A program made the translations under genes and the position numbers. Below, in pieces: positions 6,807 through 6,939 of a DNA stretch of 6,939 bases. The DNA comes from Porphyromonadaceae bacterium UBA4702 (GTDB taxonomy: Bacteria > Bacteroidota > Bacteroidia > Bacteroidales > Muribaculaceae): the NCBI GenBank assembly GCA_002404675.1, contig DHKE01000001.1, positions 63,790 through 70,728 on the forward strand, in the 5' to 3' direction. The notes beneath the pieces are model-generated. The model searched no databases. It worked only from the letters and a program-made list of their open reading frames with translations, and was not told the DNA's origin. Position 1 is the stretch's first letter. Each line of letters opens with the position of its first letter.

Positions 6807-6843
6807 AGGAGGGTGTGTCAAAATAGGCGCACCCTTCTTGTTA
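6807..6843 (+). terminator. Rho-independent-type terminator after the DUF4923 gene
   Basis: The arms AGGAGGGTGTGTC (6807-6819) and GGCGCACCCTTCT (6826-6838) can pair over 13 bp, including three G-T wobbles, around the loop AAAATA. The 3' side runs into TTCTTGTTAT, a broken T tract. It begins 18 bases after the stop codon, as expected for the end of the obg-DUF4923 transcript. Confidence 0.66.
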
Positions 6844-6858
6844 TGCGCAGCCCAGTAG

Positions 6859-6939
6859 GGACACGGCGTGCCGTGTCCGCAAGGATAGAGTGCAGTAAAT
6901 CAAATAATTGCATTTGTCGCTTGGCGGACACGGCACGCC
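6859..6939. repeat. Paired palindromic repeat element (BIME-like), copy 2, cut by window edge
   Basis: A 16-base arm, GGCGTGCCGTGTCCGC (6865-6880), is repeated exactly in inverted form at 6924-6939, separated by 43 bp of AT-richer sequence. The left arm is also part of a compact palindrome: GGACACGGC (6859-6867), GT, GCCGTGTCC (6870-6878). The 11-mer GACACGGCACG is shared with copy 1 near 1372-1471, but its two copies point the other way: outward-facing here, inward-facing there. The right arm ends exactly at the last base of the window, so the element may continue. It lies 15 bases after the broken T tract of the terminator and has no coding potential. Confidence 0.75.

Overview
The window reads as a chromosomal segment of a high-GC member of the Bacteroidales (phylum Bacteroidota), possibly Muribaculaceae; the family is a guess. 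Supporting evidence: DUF3467 and DUF4923 proteins, which are typical of this group; an Obg GTPase with an acidic tail in place of the C-terminal domain found in many other bacteria; promoters of the Bacteroidota type (TTTG, about 20 bp, TAnnTTTG); A-rich start regions without Shine-Dalgarno sequences; and close matches to Bacteroides-type CysRS.

Left half, minus strand, right to left: a long RelA/SpoT homologue (rsh, 1482-3365), a palindromic repeat element (1372-1471), a small DUF3467 gene with its own promoter (916-1200), a GC-rich hairpin (862-895), and the 5' part of cysS (1-830, running off the left edge). Right half, plus strand: a CBS-domain sugar nucleotidyltransferase (3546-4592), obg (4682-5854) and a secreted DUF4923 protein (5889-6788), followed by a rho-independent terminator and a second palindromic repeat element cut by the right edge (6859-6939). 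The two halves diverge from a 180-bp region (3366-3545) with one promoter facing each way.

Most genes are housekeeping: translation (CysRS), ribosome assembly (Obg) and alarmone turnover (RSH). RSH and Obg are functionally linked through (p)ppGpp in other bacteria, but here they are in opposite transcription units, so a link is only inference. I see no phage, transposase, CRISPR, toxin-antitoxin or defence module, and no convincing new multi-gene system.

The items most worth a second look are: (1) a dispersed inverted-repeat family with the core GACACGGCACG, present four times in two paired elements just 3' of genes; (2) an RSH protein whose hydrolase site looks intact but whose synthetase site has lost several key residues; (3) a consensus promoter so close to the nucleotidyltransferase ATG that its transcript should be leaderless; and (4) a DUF4923 protein with a long low-complexity tail ending in a copy of its own N-terminal leucine-rich motif.
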